From Pedobacter sp. L105 (GTDB taxonomy: Bacteria > Bacteroidota > Bacteroidia > Sphingobacteriales > Sphingobacteriaceae), in NCBI RefSeq assembly GCF_009765875.1, contig NZ_LMUP01000009.1, forward strand, positions 600,608 through 664,607: DNA of 64,000 bases, written 5' to 3'. Positions 46,818-56,170 of this stretch are shown piece after piece. The notes below the pieces were generated by a model. The model had not been told where the DNA came from, did no database searches, and saw nothing but the letters and a program-made list of their open reading frames with translations. Position 1 is the first letter of the stretch; every line of letters begins with the position of its first letter. The position numbers and the translations under genes are program-made.

Positions 46818-47396
46818 ATGAGGAAAATTATTGTCACCTGTCTTTTTATCATTGTATATATCTTTTCCACTGGATGTGAGCATAAAAAAAATAAAGAAGT
46901 CATGTTTGAAGAACAATTGAAGCAGTTAAGAGGAAATAAAACTTATCAGGATGTTCTGGTTACCGCTAATAAAAGTCTAAATAAGTGGTTAGCGGATGGT
47001 TTGGAAGATGTACTGGTTTTGAATGATTATAACTGGAAGGTTGACGATGCTGTTTTCTTTAATAGTAAAAAAAATAGATGTTACCTTTTATTAATAATCC
47101 AGGATAAAGATCTTAATGCCACACTCGATTATATTTATGTCATGTATGGTGCATTGGAACATGGTAAATGGACTATTTATTTTGAAGGTCTGCCCGGACT
47201 TGTTTTTCCAAGAGACCGGTATAGTAAAAATAAAAACGCTCCCATTCCTCTTGATACTCTTTCTAAGGCTGGCCGTGAGGAAGCTTTACGAGGTTATTAC
47301 AATAATAATGGATCCATCAATGATGAGTATATAGAAAAAGCATATACTGAAGAGCTTAGGAGAAGGCATGAAAAATTTCTTAATAAAAATCAATAA
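46818..47396 (+). CDS. Lipoprotein, candidate immunity to the 46-kb hydrolase
   Basis: 192 aa. Lipobox FSTGC (Cys20). No known family. It starts 11 bases after the hydrolase gene. The C-terminal 68 residues (LPGLVFPRDRYSKNKNAPIP onward) reappear as a decayed relic at 57688-57891, which shows that this gene belongs to a family that moves or duplicates within the island. Confidence 0.6.
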   Translation: MRKIIVTCLFIIVYIFSTGCEHKKNKEVMFEEQLKQLRGNKTYQDVLVTANKSLNKWLADGLEDVLVLNDYNWKVDDAVFFNSKKNRCYLLLIIQDKDLNATLDYIYVMYGALEHGKWTIYFEGLPGLVFPRDRYSKNKNAPIPLDTLSKAGREEALRGYYNNNGSINDEYIEKAYTEELRRRHEKFLNKNQ

Positions 47397-47505
47397 CAAT
47401 TATTTAACAGATAGAAGAAACCATATTTTATAACACTTTAAATTTCTCCTTATCACTTGTAATTGTTAAAAAACAGATGGTCAACGAGATTCAAAATATC
47501 AAATC

Positions 47506-49353
47506 ATGGAAGAAAGAATCATAACGACAATAAGTATTGACGGTAACCCGATCTCTACATTTTCAAATTTATCGATTAAACAATCTTTTAATAATCACCA
47601 TTTTTTTGAGCTGTATGTGAATCTTGACACGTTTGAAAACCTTGGAGATTTTCAGGCTACTAATTCAAAAGGTCATATCGGTAAAAAAGTTCTCGTCTCT
47701 ATAACTGAAACTTTTTCCGGCTCAGAAACACACTTTTCTGGTGTGATCTGCGAGGTAGCAATGGAACAAAGTAATGGACTTCATGGTGAGCTTGTGCTAA
47801 GAGGATATAGCCCTACGATCTTAATGGATTATGGACCTGTCTTGAATAGTTATTTAGCTAAAACGCTGACTGATATCGTGAAGCAGGCAACATCAAGCCT
47901 GGTCAGTAATGATATTAACCTCAGTATACAGCCTAAATTTACGAAATCCATTAATTACATGGTTCAATATAAAGAAAGCACGTTTTCGTTCCTAAACAGG
48001 CTTTCATCAGAATATGGCGAGTGGTTTTATTATGACGGACTGGATACCCATTTTGGCCGTCCACAAGAACAAAAGGAGATCACATTAACTTATGGGCGTG
48101 AGATCAATACCATGAATTGGTCAATGAAAGTGAATCCTGTAAATTTCTCTCAGTATTCTTATAATTCTGACAATGATTATTTGCATGAAACAGACGCGCC
48201 ATCTACTGTAGGCAGTGCTCAGGATGATAATAGTTTAGCACTTTCGGCATCTCAGCAGGTGTTTTCTGAAAAGGTTAATCTACCTATAAAACCACGGGTT
48301 CAGACTCAGGAAGACTTAACAGAGCTCGTTGGTCTGAGAAAAGCTGCTGTTGCTGCTGATCTGGTAGGATTGATTGCAAAAACCAGCAGTCCCGCTGTAG
48401 GTATAGGAAGTGTGGCTAATATTAAGGTTTCCAAAAAAGGAACCCTAGATTTTGTTACAGAAGACTACGGTAAATATTTGATTACTTCTATCCTGCATGA
48501 GGTGGATGGGAATGGAAGATACAGGAATACCATCGAGGCTATACCTTCAGTGAATGACGTGATCCCGATGAAAAAGGCTAAATACCCAATGGCAGAAGCA
48601 CAGGTAGGTATCGTAAAACAGAATAATGACCCTGAAAATTTTGGAAGGGTTAAAGTGGAACTTTTATGGCAAAAACCATTAAATCTTACTACAGACTGGA
48701 TAAGGGTACTCACTCCTGACGCAGGAAGCAGTGACCTGATTAGCCAGAACAGGGGGTATGTTTTTGTACCGGAAGTTGGTGATCAGGTAATTGTTGGGTT
48801 CAGATATAATGATCCTAACCGTCCTTTTGTAATGGGAAGTATCTTCCAGGGTAAAACTGCGGCAGGCGGACTGGAAGAAAACCATATGAAAACGATGACC
48901 ACACGCAGTGGGCATCTTTTACAGTTTAATGATGGGCCATCTGGTCAGGGAATAACGATTACCGATGCGAATAAAAACGTTATCCATATTGACACTACTG
49001 GTAATAATATTACGATTACTGCCAATGAGAATATGACACTGAATTCCAAGAATATGCAGATTAATGTTGCGGAGAATCTGGATATCCAAGTTGGAAAAGA
49101 TATTACCACGATGGCTGGTAATAATGCCAATACGCAGATCGGAGTAAATAATATGATAAATATCGGTGCAGATTACTCGTTAAACGCTGCGAATATCACG
49201 GAAATAGCAGTTGATGCTTTTCAAAGTGAAGCGACAAATATTACAAAAACAGCTTCAGGGGCATTGAATCTGAACAGTCTGGAGGGTAGTATCACTAAAC
49301 ATGCTGCTAAAACTATCCATAACAATAGCGGAGAGAAAAGTAATCTGTTTTAG
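47506..49353 (+). CDS. tssI: T6SS spike protein TssI (VgrG)
   Basis: 615 aa. N-terminal gp27-like part (about 1-370), an OB-fold near 370-470 with VGIVKQNNDPENFGRVKVEL and FVPEVGDQVIVGFRYNDPNR, then a gp5-like beta-helix needle (about 490-600) with repetitive NITITANEN, NMQINVAENLD, and a short tail. No C-terminal toxin extension, so effectors must bind through PAAR-type tips or adaptors. Two bases separate it from the DUF2235 gene. Confidence 0.92.
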   Translation: MEERIITTISIDGNPISTFSNLSIKQSFNNHHFFELYVNLDTFENLGDFQATNSKGHIGKKVLVSITETFSGSETHFSGVICEVAMEQSNGLHGELVLRGYSPTILMDYGPVLNSYLAKTLTDIVKQATSSLVSNDINLSIQPKFTKSINYMVQYKESTFSFLNRLSSEYGEWFYYDGLDTHFGRPQEQKEITLTYGREINTMNWSMKVNPVNFSQYSYNSDNDYLHETDAPSTVGSAQDDNSLALSASQQVFSEKVNLPIKPRVQTQEDLTELVGLRKAAVAADLVGLIAKTSSPAVGIGSVANIKVSKKGTLDFVTEDYGKYLITSILHEVDGNGRYRNTIEAIPSVNDVIPMKKAKYPMAEAQVGIVKQNNDPENFGRVKVELLWQKPLNLTTDWIRVLTPDAGSSDLISQNRGYVFVPEVGDQVIVGFRYNDPNRPFVMGSIFQGKTAAGGLEENHMKTMTTRSGHLLQFNDGPSGQGITITDANKNVIHIDTTGNNITITANENMTLNSKNMQINVAENLDIQVGKDITTMAGNNANTQIGVNNMINIGADYSLNAANITEIAVDAFQSEATNITKTASGALNLNSLEGSITKHAAKTIHNNSGEKSNLF

Positions 49354-49355
49354 TA

Positions 49356-50930
49356 ATGGGAAACAACGGTAATATCACGAAAATTTCGAACGGGAACTTG
49401 TCAGAAACTGCAAAGCAGGAATATACTTCTTATGCACAAACAATGCAGTCCAATGCGGCACAAAAGGTGAATGAGCATTCTGGAGATGGGGTTGTATTTG
49501 GCGAACCTAAAAAGATGGTTACTAAAGAAGATCTTGTAGACATTACTGTAGGTATGTTCTTTGATGGAACAGGAAATAACAGGAATAACATAGACCAGCG
49601 CGATAAAAATTCCAGTATTTATCATGATAAAACTACCGGATGGAAATGGAAGTGGCAGGATAATACTAGTTATGAAAATGATCGTACCAATGTGGATCAC
49701 CTGGAAAAGATGTATAAGAAAGAATCTCTTTATTTCTCGATATATATAGAAGGAATTGGAACTACTAATGACGACTACGATAGTGTAGTGGATATGGGTT
49801 TAGGAACAGGAGTAACAGGTATAAGAGCTAAGGTAAGATCCGGATGTGAAAAATTAGTCAAATTGATTACCCGTAACACGCCAAAAAATATCAATACTCT
49901 TACAGTGGATGTGTTTGGCTTCAGCAGAGGTGCCGCCGCCGCACGTAACTTTGTTCATGAGATTACAAAAGGACCTTATGATGCACATACTGGGGATACT
50001 AACGAAGATGTCTCTACATTATATGATGATGATGGTTATGCTGTTTCCAAAAAAGAACTTCCTTCGAGGGGACACTTCGGTTTGAAACTGGAGGTCTTGA
50101 AAAGAAAGGTCAACTTTGTTACGATAAGATTTGCTGGATTATTTGATACTGTATCTGCTTATGGAGCGAACCATAAGAATGATGTTGCTGAATTAGATCT
50201 GAATGCAGTGAATAGGGCATATAAAATTGTTCATCTTACAGCTGCTGATGAGACCCGTGAAAAGTTTGAACTTGCTTCTGTGACTAAGAATGACTCTGAA
50301 TTTTCACTGCCGGGAGTCCACTCAGATGTTGGTGGAAGTTACAGGGATAATGTTAATGAAGAGGTGTCCCTTGATGAGGAAATGTTGTCAGTTTTGAACC
50401 GTGAGAAAATTATTAATGACGAGAAAAATGCACTGGTTGAACAAGGTTGGTATAGACCATCTCAAATGAGCAATAGCCAGCCTTATAAGCTGATAGGAAA
50501 CAGGATGTTAAGTAATAAATATAGTCTTATACCTCTGCATCTGATGTTTGAAATGGGGTTGTCTACTTGTCTCTTCCAGGAAACACTTATCAAAAATGAT
50601 TTATACAAAATTCCTATAACTCCGCTTCCGGGTTCAACTGTAGTCCTGAGTGAGGTGTATTCGCGTCTGAAATCCTATGCCATACAAAAAACTGCTCCAT
50701 CCATGGTCTTTAATACAGGCAGGCAGCTGCAGTCGCTTAGGCAAATGGTTGAGATGGGAATGTACCCTGCCGCTAATTTTAATCTTGCACTTAATGATCA
50801 TAAAATGCTCTACGATTTGAGAAATAAATATTTACATTTTTCATCCAGTTGGGATGGTATTGGAAAGGAACCAAATCTCAATGCCGAAGGCGAAAGAGAA
50901 AGAGATAATATTAATAAAATAACCAAATAA
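49356..50930 (+). CDS. DUF2235 lipase, Tle1-like T6SS effector
   Basis: 524 aa, no signal peptide. The DUF2235 set is complete: FFDGTGNN (69-75), nucleophile elbow GFSRGAAAARNF with Ser190, Asp264 in FAGLFDTVSAYG, and His322 in LPGVHSDVGGSY. Tle1 effectors are phospholipases (A2 type) delivered to the periplasm or membrane of target cells. The gene directly follows vgrG and is directly followed by a lipoprotein of a type known next to Tle1, so the pair is very likely effector and immunity. Confidence 0.85.
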   Translation: MGNNGNITKISNGNLSETAKQEYTSYAQTMQSNAAQKVNEHSGDGVVFGEPKKMVTKEDLVDITVGMFFDGTGNNRNNIDQRDKNSSIYHDKTTGWKWKWQDNTSYENDRTNVDHLEKMYKKESLYFSIYIEGIGTTNDDYDSVVDMGLGTGVTGIRAKVRSGCEKLVKLITRNTPKNINTLTVDVFGFSRGAAAARNFVHEITKGPYDAHTGDTNEDVSTLYDDDGYAVSKKELPSRGHFGLKLEVLKRKVNFVTIRFAGLFDTVSAYGANHKNDVAELDLNAVNRAYKIVHLTAADETREKFELASVTKNDSEFSLPGVHSDVGGSYRDNVNEEVSLDEEMLSVLNREKIINDEKNALVEQGWYRPSQMSNSQPYKLIGNRMLSNKYSLIPLHLMFEMGLSTCLFQETLIKNDLYKIPITPLPGSTVVLSEVYSRLKSYAIQKTAPSMVFNTGRQLQSLRQMVEMGMYPAANFNLALNDHKMLYDLRNKYLHFSSSWDGIGKEPNLNAEGERERDNINKITK

Positions 50931-50933
50931 ATC

Positions 50934-51941
50934 ATGAAGCGATTACTAATGTTAATGTTAGCCATCAGCTCATTTACAATCAGCTCTTGTCAGGAAAAAA
51001 TGAAAAAATACGATTGGATACCAACTGAGTGTGCACCAAAGAATTACCCTGTACAGATTTACAGTGGCTACTTTTACTACGGTGAAAAGGGAAGCATATA
51101 TGTGCCTGATGGACGTGAAGTAAATTATGGCTGGGGTGCAGAAGGTTCAGTGGACATTGCTGGTGATCAACTAAAAGAAGCACCACATACACTTGAACTT
51201 ACATGGATTTCCTTCACGGAAAATAAGAATTATACGGGAAAGTTTGAACTTGATACAAAAAAAATTGATTCCCTTTTATCTGCGGGATACCCTAGCGAGA
51301 TAGACGGTGGAAAGGGAAAATATGACGTAGTGAAAGTAGGAATGGCTCCTGGGGGATATGTTGTACTTTGGTTAACAGGGGAGAGAAATAAGCAGGTAGA
51401 AGTTGGACAGTTTAGGGCTAAACCTATCGGTGAGCTGGACTGGAAAAAAGTTTATCCGGCAATGGGTGGTACATTTGATAAATATATTAATTCAATCAGG
51501 AGCGAACTGAATGATACTGTAAAACAGCAGATGAAAGATCATGCAATTCCAATGGATTACTGGGCGGGGTTGCGAAAACGCTATCAATGGAGGCCTGTGA
51601 TAGAAAGTGCTGGTCAAATTCAAAGGATTGATCTTGATTATTTTAATAAAGAAAGAGATTTTGTATTCGGGGAAGCACTAAAACATATCGCTTTTAAGCC
51701 TTCGGCGGTAATTGAAGAGATCAGTGTATACTGGCTTGATGATAAAAATAGGGAGTTGCGAACTGAGATCAAATTTGATGAGCAAGAAGCTTTTGCATTT
51801 TTCTCCAAACTGCAAGGGAATGAGGAGGGACAGTTAGTTGTTCATCTTGATAAAGAGAAACAGGATGCAACTGTTGGTCTGAAAGTAAAAGATAATGAAG
51901 TAGCTTTTAAGCAGATAAAGGTTCAGAGTTTTTACAGATAA
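50934..51941 (+). CDS. DUF2931-like lipoprotein, candidate immunity to the DUF2235 effector
   Basis: 335 aa. Lipobox ISSC (Cys19). The opening YDWIPTECAPKNYPVQIYSG, then GYFYYGEKGSIYVPDGREVN, with later WGAEGSVD, is the DUF2931 pattern seen next to Tle effectors. It starts 3 bases after the lipase gene. A periplasmic lipoprotein could neutralise a phospholipase arriving from a sister cell. Confidence 0.7.
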   Translation: MKRLLMLMLAISSFTISSCQEKMKKYDWIPTECAPKNYPVQIYSGYFYYGEKGSIYVPDGREVNYGWGAEGSVDIAGDQLKEAPHTLELTWISFTENKNYTGKFELDTKKIDSLLSAGYPSEIDGGKGKYDVVKVGMAPGGYVVLWLTGERNKQVEVGQFRAKPIGELDWKKVYPAMGGTFDKYINSIRSELNDTVKQQMKDHAIPMDYWAGLRKRYQWRPVIESAGQIQRIDLDYFNKERDFVFGEALKHIAFKPSAVIEEISVYWLDDKNRELRTEIKFDEQEAFAFFSKLQGNEEGQLVVHLDKEKQDATVGLKVKDNEVAFKQIKVQSFYR

Positions 51942-51949
51942 GTTGAAAT

Positions 51950-52939
51950 ATGGAAAAGGTAGATTTTATTGATCAGTTTTATTTAAAGCTACAGCTAAAA
52001 CCACCAGATTTCACCAGGAATTATGGTGTGCTGTACACATTCAACAATGGAAATGACACGCATACCGTAAAATTTAATCTTAATGTTACTTATATAAAAA
52101 CAATTGTTAATCGAGCTAGGATCTTTAAGTTAGATAGGACAACTCCTATTTACGTTAATAATGTAGAACCTGATCTTCTGGCTGACCAGCTTGCTTATGA
52201 ATGCGGCAAAATATTTTATCCCCTGATGGTTGAAATCGATTTTGACGGAAAGTTCATGTGTGTACATAATTACAACGAGATCATGTCCAGATGGAAGGAA
52301 AAAAGGATTTCTGTCGGGGAATATTTTAAAGGTGAAATGACTGAAAAATACCTTCAATTAATGGACGAGGCTATTGCATCCCCAGAGCAGGTTACTGAGA
52401 TGTTCGCTAATGAATTGTTTATTTCTGCTTATTTCTTTTCGTTATATAAATCGTACGGTCTTGAATTTACTATTGAAGAACACTGCAATTTTCCCATTGC
52501 CGGCAAAGCTGCGGCCGTACGATTTGAAACTTTTCAAGTTGTAGATCAAAATCTAAATGAAGCAAACAAGATAGAAGTAATTCACCATGGGAAAATCAAT
52601 GATGAGCGTACCATACGTGATTTAAAAGAGGAATCTAGTTATCCCATTTCTAAATATACCTATACTGAGGAGAGCCATGCTACTGGTACTTACACTGCTT
52701 TATACAGACTTGATGCTGAAACAAAATCAATATATTCTATAGTGGCAGATTGGGTTGTAGCTATCGAACCAATTCAGAAAACACAATTGAAGGTCTTTGA
52801 ACTAGTTCAGGAAATGGTTGACCAGGAAAATGCAAAACAGCAAAATGAAGGTTCAACTGGTATGTTTTTCATTGATGGTCACCATGAAAAAAGTGAAATA
52901 AGCATCACTAGTATATTTAATTTTTTATTAGGAAAATAA
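51950..52939 (+). CDS. Conserved-in-island protein of unknown function, 329 aa
   Basis: Cytosolic, no signal or membrane segments. It lies 8 bases after the lipoprotein gene and 9 bases before the PAAR-like gene. A second, truncated copy starts at 58366, sharing PDFTRxYGVLY, VKFNLxxxYIKTI and RIFKLDRTTP, so it travels with the PAAR-OmpA cassette. Position suggests an adaptor or chaperone that loads the large effector, but nothing in the sequence proves it. No family recognised. Confidence 0.6.
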   Translation: MEKVDFIDQFYLKLQLKPPDFTRNYGVLYTFNNGNDTHTVKFNLNVTYIKTIVNRARIFKLDRTTPIYVNNVEPDLLADQLAYECGKIFYPLMVEIDFDGKFMCVHNYNEIMSRWKEKRISVGEYFKGEMTEKYLQLMDEAIASPEQVTEMFANELFISAYFFSLYKSYGLEFTIEEHCNFPIAGKAAAVRFETFQVVDQNLNEANKIEVIHHGKINDERTIRDLKEESSYPISKYTYTEESHATGTYTALYRLDAETKSIYSIVADWVVAIEPIQKTQLKVFELVQEMVDQENAKQQNEGSTGMFFIDGHHEKSEISITSIFNFLLGK

Positions 52940-52948
52940 GGAACAGTT

Positions 52949-53425
52949 ATGGCAGAGAAACATTTAGTAGTACAGGGAGCAACATGTGTATGTAACTATG
53001 GATCTGCTCCTGATCATTTAAAAGTACTTACTCATAAAAGAGAATTCGCTAATGATAAGGAAGGTTCTACGAAATATATAGCCAGTACAAAGGATGTAGG
53101 AACGACATTTGAAAAAAATACATTTGGATCCTGCTCAAAGCAAAATAATAGGGCGTGTTCTGCTGTTGTAAGCGAATGGAAAGGGTTTTATGAGCATACT
53201 ACTCTGACAAATGGCGGTAAAATTCTTCTTGAAGATAGTAAAGCTACTTGTCCTGTTGGTGGGCCTGATTGTATTAAAATTATGAATCACGGGCAGGTTG
53301 CCGAACCAAATAGTCAAAATTTTAAAAATGCTGACCCTAAGGTTAGTACTACGCTCAATCCTGCGGTTAATGTGAAACAAATTGTTAATGAGGCTTATAA
53401 TGCAGATGGTATAATCTTTGAATAA
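52949..53425 (+). CDS. PAAR-like DUF4280 spike-tip protein
   Basis: 158 aa. KHLVVQGATCVCNYGSAPDH at the start, LEDSKATCPVGGPDCIKIMN in the second half; the pattern of Cys residues, GA-x-CxCxxG and final short tail is DUF4280. These proteins sharpen the VgrG tip and carry effectors. Five bases separate it from the 908-aa gene. The duplicate cassette at 58 kb lacks this gene. Confidence 0.8.
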   Translation: MAEKHLVVQGATCVCNYGSAPDHLKVLTHKREFANDKEGSTKYIASTKDVGTTFEKNTFGSCSKQNNRACSAVVSEWKGFYEHTTLTNGGKILLEDSKATCPVGGPDCIKIMNHGQVAEPNSQNFKNADPKVSTTLNPAVNVKQIVNEAYNADGIIFE

Positions 53426-53430
53426 AATTT

Positions 53431-56157
53431 ATGGACAAGGGTGTAAAGAAAATTGAGCAGGCAAGCGGAAAGTATTATAAAAATTTAAGCAGTGGAAACC
53501 TTTTAGTGCTTGAGGGCGGAAGCGATTGTTCATTTATCATTTCCGAATGGCTTAAAGATACAACTGATAAAGATAAGAATGGAGTGGTTTGGTTACTTGA
53601 GGATGCTCAGCGAACTAATATATTACTTGAACACAGGGCTCAATCTCTTAATAAATTAATGATTCCTAAAGACAAATGCGGTAGTAAACCATTATTTTAT
53701 TTAGAGGCGAGCCTGACTAATAAGATTAATAAAGATATTCATACAGGTTACCTTATCCGTGGGAATTGCACACCTCTTTTAAAGGAAGCGATCTGGAGTT
53801 CCAAAAAAGGAGGGGAAAGACTAGGAGAAACAGCTCTTTCTTATGGAGATAACGTATATCTTGCGATAACAACTGAGGGCTTAAATGGTAATGACTTACT
53901 GATAGAGGTTTATCAGCGTAAGGGTTTAATGCAAGATGATAAAATAGTTAGACGGATTACAGCAAAATGTGTTAATGGCAAGGTAGACCTGTTAATAGCA
54001 AATACTTATTCATGGTATGCTACAATGAAAGATGGACCTCAAAAAGCCGAATTATATATTAAAGTTAAGGATTTAGCAAGTAATACTTATGTTTTAGATG
54101 CATATAACGATACTGCACACGCCAGGTATCTTCGTATGGAAAATAAAGTGGTTAGTACTGCTGTTGCGGCTCCAACAAATGTAACCATTGTAAAAGTGGG
54201 AGATAAGCTTCCGGATCTTAAACGTGAAGATCAGTGCAGATTTAGCCAGATAGAAATCACTGATGGATCGGATCGCGTAATTCTATTTGATGAGGGTAAA
54301 ATAAAACCTAAAGGATCTACTACAAAAGAATTTTTCCTCGATGAAAAAGTTCATTATGATTTCGATAAATACAATTTAAAGCCGGAGGCAAAAGCTATTC
54401 TTGATAAAATGGCCGCGATATTAATGGAAATGCCTTTTATACCTGTTGAGCTGGGATCACATACAGATAGATTTGGGACTGATGCCTTCAATAAAGACCT
54501 ATCTGAGAAAAGGGCAAAAGCAGCGATGGATTATTTAATCTCTAAAAATGTGGATGCATCCCGTATAAGTTCAAAGGGATATGGTAAAACAATGCTTGCT
54601 GATAAAAACCCTGATTTAAGTAGAGTAGATAGTGAGGTTAACAGACGCACCACATTAAGATTAAGGATATTTTCACATGATGCACAAAGTCTGGTGTTTG
54701 AAACGATTCGTCCGGGAAAATCATTACAAAAGCCTTTGCCCATAAAAATATATGATTATCATACTGAGGGGTTATGTAATTTCATTTCTAATAAACATAC
54801 TAAGGACATTCCTTACAGCGCAATTACTCCAAGTAATAAAAAAGACAGTTTAACACTTAAAGGAGATACAATTGAACCATTGATATACTCTCCGATGGAT
54901 AACGATATTACGGGTATAGATTATTTATTCCCTCATCTGAGATCTCCAAATAGTTTCTTTTTTTATATCAATACCTGCCGCTATTTCTCAGATAAGGAAA
55001 AGCCCAGCTTAATCATAAAAGTTTATTCTGATATAAAGTGGGAATTTGCATTTTTTCTAGACTTAAGTAATCCTTTAAATGTTGGCTGGAAGGGTGGGGA
55101 GAACATGACTCCCACTCGCCTGGAGGAGCTGAGGAAGAGTGCGGAAAAGCTTGGGATGTCACATTACAACCAAACAACGGAAGTAGATTATGGGGTAAAG
55201 CTTTCTGCAAACTGGAATAAGGAAGGCGAAAATTATAAGAAAAGTGAAGAATATACTCAGAAGTTCAGTAAAGAAGTTAAAGCGTTATATAGCGTAATCA
55301 GCTCAGTAAAAGAAATTACCCGTGGTATTACTTCTGGTACAGGCGGGTCTCCCCGGAAGGTGGAGTTTGGTACCAGCAATCCAATGATAATCAAAGTACT
55401 TGCTCCAAAATTTGCCTTAGGTGTAAAATGGCAGTTGGCCAGAGGAAGTAAAAAAGGTATAAAAACTGCGGAAATAGGAACGGAATACAAAATATACTTT
55501 CATTCTGAACCTCTAATAGGTCTGGATTTAACCATTGATCTTTTAGAGCTAATTATTAAGAGTGCATCTGTGGCAGTAACTGGAAATCCAATAGCAGCTG
55601 ATATTTTTATTCTTGTTAAAAACTGGGCAGCTAATGGATATAAAAGTAAACATGCTGAAGTATCTCTTGATATGTATATTGACTTTGTATTATTAGGAAC
55701 TATTGAAGGTGGTGTAAATGATATTACTATTAATACTGCTTCAGACAAATTAGAAGTTCCTGCTGATCTAAGTCTTAAAATTACAGGGACGCTAAAAGCA
55801 GGAGTAAACCTCAAAGCCAAGGTTGTACTTATTGAAGCGGGGCCTAATGAAACTGATATTCATGCAACAGGTACGATAAACGCCTCTATAACGGTTGGAA
55901 TAAAAGCTACTAATACGTTTAAATATGATTCGGACGAAGGGCTGAAATATATTCCTGGTCTGTTGGTAGATCCGTGTGTTGGTAAGGTGATTGTGCTGGT
56001 GGATGTTGGAATTAGCTATAGAAAGATCTCAGCTGATTGGAAACCTGTGAATTATGAAGGCGACAAGACATTTTGGGATGGATTTAACATTATGAAAAAA
56101 CTGGAAGATATAAGTGGCGTATCACCCAATATTACACTGATATCAAAAAATAATTAA
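53431..56157 (+). CDS. OmpA-domain T6SS effector candidate with unknown C-terminal domain
   Basis: 908 aa, no signal peptide. The N-terminal part (1-300) is beta-rich, like a spike-associated domain. An OmpA-like peptidoglycan-binding domain spans about 303-412 (VHYDFDKYNLKPEAKAIL, ELGSHTDRFGTDAFNKDLSE, then VNRRTTLRLRI). The C-terminal half (about 480-908) has a hydrophobic helical stretch near 700-730 (LIGLDLTIDLLELIIKSASV) followed by long beta strands. A diverged copy of the C-terminal half survives at 60021-61145. The domain is not a family I know; membrane insertion or pore formation is one possibility. Followed by lipoprotein candidates for immunity. Confidence 0.65.
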   Translation: MDKGVKKIEQASGKYYKNLSSGNLLVLEGGSDCSFIISEWLKDTTDKDKNGVVWLLEDAQRTNILLEHRAQSLNKLMIPKDKCGSKPLFYLEASLTNKINKDIHTGYLIRGNCTPLLKEAIWSSKKGGERLGETALSYGDNVYLAITTEGLNGNDLLIEVYQRKGLMQDDKIVRRITAKCVNGKVDLLIANTYSWYATMKDGPQKAELYIKVKDLASNTYVLDAYNDTAHARYLRMENKVVSTAVAAPTNVTIVKVGDKLPDLKREDQCRFSQIEITDGSDRVILFDEGKIKPKGSTTKEFFLDEKVHYDFDKYNLKPEAKAILDKMAAILMEMPFIPVELGSHTDRFGTDAFNKDLSEKRAKAAMDYLISKNVDASRISSKGYGKTMLADKNPDLSRVDSEVNRRTTLRLRIFSHDAQSLVFETIRPGKSLQKPLPIKIYDYHTEGLCNFISNKHTKDIPYSAITPSNKKDSLTLKGDTIEPLIYSPMDNDITGIDYLFPHLRSPNSFFFYINTCRYFSDKEKPSLIIKVYSDIKWEFAFFLDLSNPLNVGWKGGENMTPTRLEELRKSAEKLGMSHYNQTTEVDYGVKLSANWNKEGENYKKSEEYTQKFSKEVKALYSVISSVKEITRGITSGTGGSPRKVEFGTSNPMIIKVLAPKFALGVKWQLARGSKKGIKTAEIGTEYKIYFHSEPLIGLDLTIDLLELIIKSASVAVTGNPIAADIFILVKNWAANGYKSKHAEVSLDMYIDFVLLGTIEGGVNDITINTASDKLEVPADLSLKITGTLKAGVNLKAKVVLIEAGPNETDIHATGTINASITVGIKATNTFKYDSDEGLKYIPGLLVDPCVGKVIVLVDVGISYRKISADWKPVNYEGDKTFWDGFNIMKKLEDISGVSPNITLISKNN

Positions 56158-56170
56158 TAACAAATTAAAT

